Notes under the pieces: generated by a model
What the model saw: the letters and a program-made list of their open reading frames with translations, nothing else
Databases searched by the model: none
What the model was told of the DNA's origin: nothing
Shown here: positions 63,004-64,000 of the stretch, one piece after another
Layout of the letters: each line of letters starts with the position of its first letter
How positions within the stretch are numbered: the stretch's first letter is position 1
NCBI RefSeq assembly: GCF_038452275.1
Contig: NZ_CP141643.1
Span: 682,001 to 746,000 of the forward strand
Source: Corynebacterium sp. BD556
GTDB taxonomy: Bacteria; Actinomycetota; Actinomycetes; Mycobacteriales; Mycobacteriaceae
Reading direction: 5' to 3'
Length of the DNA stretch: 64,000 bases
Translations under genes and position numbers: made by a program

Positions 63004-64000
63004 TTAGTGGGTTGTGTCCGCAACGGCGGCGAGCAGGTCATCGACTGTGTCGCTGCGCTTGAGCACTTCGCCGAATTGCGCTTCAGTGAAGCCGTCGACG
63101 GCGTCGATGGGCACTCGCCGCACCCCGGCGGCGGTGTCGAAAACGATTGACTGCCAGCTTGAGGCGCGGATATTGGCGGAGAATTTCGCGGTGACTTCGC
63201 CGCGGAACCAGGCACGCGAATCCTGCGGGGGCTGCGTAGCTGCCCGCGAGATTTCTTCCGGGGTAGCCAGTGTTGTCATGCTCCCCTTGCGCACCAAGGC
63301 GTGGTAGAGGGATTTTTGCGGGTCGATGTCGGCGTATTGCAGGTCAACCGCTTTTAGCTTCGGGTCCGCGATGTCGACGCCGCGCGCGGTAAACCCCTTG
63401 ATCAAGGCGTATTTGGCGGTCCAATCGAGGCGATCGGCGGTCGACAGTGGGTCGCGCTCGAGGTCGTCGAGAAGCTCGCCCCACAGCTCAAGCACATGCT
63501 TGTCGACGTCCGTTTGCGCCACCACCCTACCGCGGTATACGCGCAGGATGTCGATGGCGCTCATGCGGCGGCCGTCGGCAAGCACAAGCTTGTGCGTGCA
63601 CGTTGGATCGTGCGAAATTTCCTTGATTTCTGCGACCGGGGAAGCGAGCTTTAAGTCACTGAAATCCGTGCTTGCCTCGATCGCGTCGAGGACCAGCTTT
63701 GTCATGCCGAGTTTCAAAAGGTTCGAATAGTGGCTCATGTTGGCATCGCCTACGATGACGTGCAGGCGGCGAAACTCCCGCTCGTCCGCGTGCGGCTCAT
63801 CGCGGGTGTTGACAATACCGCGGTTGAGCGTGGTCTCCAGGCTCACTTCCTGCTCGAAGTAATCTGCGCGCTGCGAGATCTGGAAACCCTCGCGCTCGCT
63901 GTTTTGCCCGATGCCGACCCGACCAGCGCCGATAATGACTTGGCGGGTGACAAAAAACGGGATGAGAGCCTGGCTAAGCCGGGCAAAATCGGTGTGGCGC
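63004..64000 (-). CDS. dop: Pup deamidase/depupylase Dop (5' end outside window)
   Basis: A PafA paralogue that removes Pup from modified proteins (and deamidates GGQ Pup where needed). About 330 C-terminal residues are in the window; the frame continues through the window edge. Seen are VTRQVIIGAGRVG, FQISQRADYFEQEVSLETTL, NTRDEPHADEREFRRLHVIV, DANMSHYSNLLKLGMTKLV and the C-terminal RRVPIDAVDGFTEAQFGEVL. Since Pup here already ends in Glu, the main role would be depupylation. A GTG at 63846 is internal and not the start. Confidence 0.95.
   Translation of the reverse strand, partial: RHTDFARLSQALIPFFVTRQVIIGAGRVGIGQNSEREGFQISQRADYFEQEVSLETTLNRGIVNTRDEPHADEREFRRLHVIVGDANMSHYSNLLKLGMTKLVLDAIEASTDFSDLKLASPVAEIKEISHDPTCTHKLVLADGRRMSAIDILRVYRGRVVAQTDVDKHVLELWGELLDDLERDPLSTADRLDWTAKYALIKGFTARGVDIADPKLKAVDLQYADIDPQKSLYHALVRKGSMTTLATPEEISRAATQPPQDSRAWFRGEVTAKFSANIRASSWQSIVFDTAAGVRRVPIDAVDGFTEAQFGEVLKRSDTVDDLLAAVADTTH

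Noticed and set aside
62806..63215. Upstream extension of the PafA frame through pup and into dop
   Set aside because: The extension overlaps pup and the dop 3' end in other frames, is low-complexity Ser/Thr/Pro, and PafA proteins begin just before RRIMGxETEFG.

Overview
The window is a stretch of chromosome from a Corynebacterium or a very close relative (order Mycobacteriales). The evidence is the actinobacterial 16S/23S/5S operon with no tRNA in its spacer, moderately high G+C coding sequence with many GTG/TTG starts, and gene order matching known Corynebacterium and Mycobacterium tuberculosis blocks: tyrS, TPR protein, HAD phosphatase, tlyA, nadK, recN, steA, steB, NUDIX, xerD, parA, scpA, scpB, rluB, cmk, der. 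Further markers are OdhI with its ETTSVFR phospho-site, FtsR, RbpA, and pup/pafA/dop without proteasome genes. It is almost entirely core chromosome: no phage, insertion sequence or CRISPR array was seen.

Layout. (1) 1-1887: end of argH, a small Trm112-like protein and tyrS. (2) 1907-7854: a complete rRNA operon with promoter, leader, 16S, tRNA-less spacer, 23S, 5S and a strong terminator. (3) 7884-23954: a plus-strand run of tightly packed genes for RNA modification (tlyA, rluB), NAD metabolism (nadK), DNA repair and segregation (recN, xerD, parA, scpA, scpB), cell division (steA, steB), cmk and der. pyrG, which normally sits between the steB-type gene and the NUDIX gene, is absent. (4) 23951-28305: methyltransferase, lipoprotein esterase, diacylglycerol kinase-like gene, tRNA-Pro(GGG), and a hydrolase-OsmC fusion whose OsmC half has lost both cysteines. 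(5) 28399-33286: secA2, odhI, ftsR, a bifunctional-nuclease-family gene and a second MerR regulator. (6) 33314-41420: a vWA-like protein, a conserved unknown, two CNNM/CBS membrane proteins, a DEAD-box helicase, gnd and a thioesterase. (7) 41430-50563: corA, a pyruvate formate-lyase cassette, ndh, a degenerate cyclopropane-synthase-like gene, yceI with a small zinc-ribbon gene, and rbpA. (8) 50623-64000: 13 minus-strand genes with almost no gaps, from dop (cut by the window edge) through pup, pafA, pafB, pafC, tatA, tatC, helY-type helicase, a DprE2-like reductase, a lipase, fxsA and lnt to ppm1.

The most striking feature is the pyruvate formate-lyase cassette at 42579-45857. The 705-residue catalytic protein keeps its Cys-Cys pair but stops just before the glycyl-radical domain. 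That domain is encoded by the next gene, an 84-residue protein with its own strong ribosome binding site, and the activase gene follows 3 bases later. This looks like a naturally two-part glycyl radical enzyme. The two parts lie in the same frame, separated by one TAA and a short insert, which is discussed below.

Other points worth attention are two perfect AT-rich palindromes between convergent genes (48928-48983), a composite sigma-A / sigma-H-type promoter before rbpA, a 17-bp palindrome upstream of the second MerR gene, a terminator hairpin inside the coding end of the convergent vWA gene, and a recurring arrangement of a -10 hexamer 7-8 bases before the start codon, suggesting leaderless mRNAs. 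All functional names come from motif and family recognition by eye; no database search was run.
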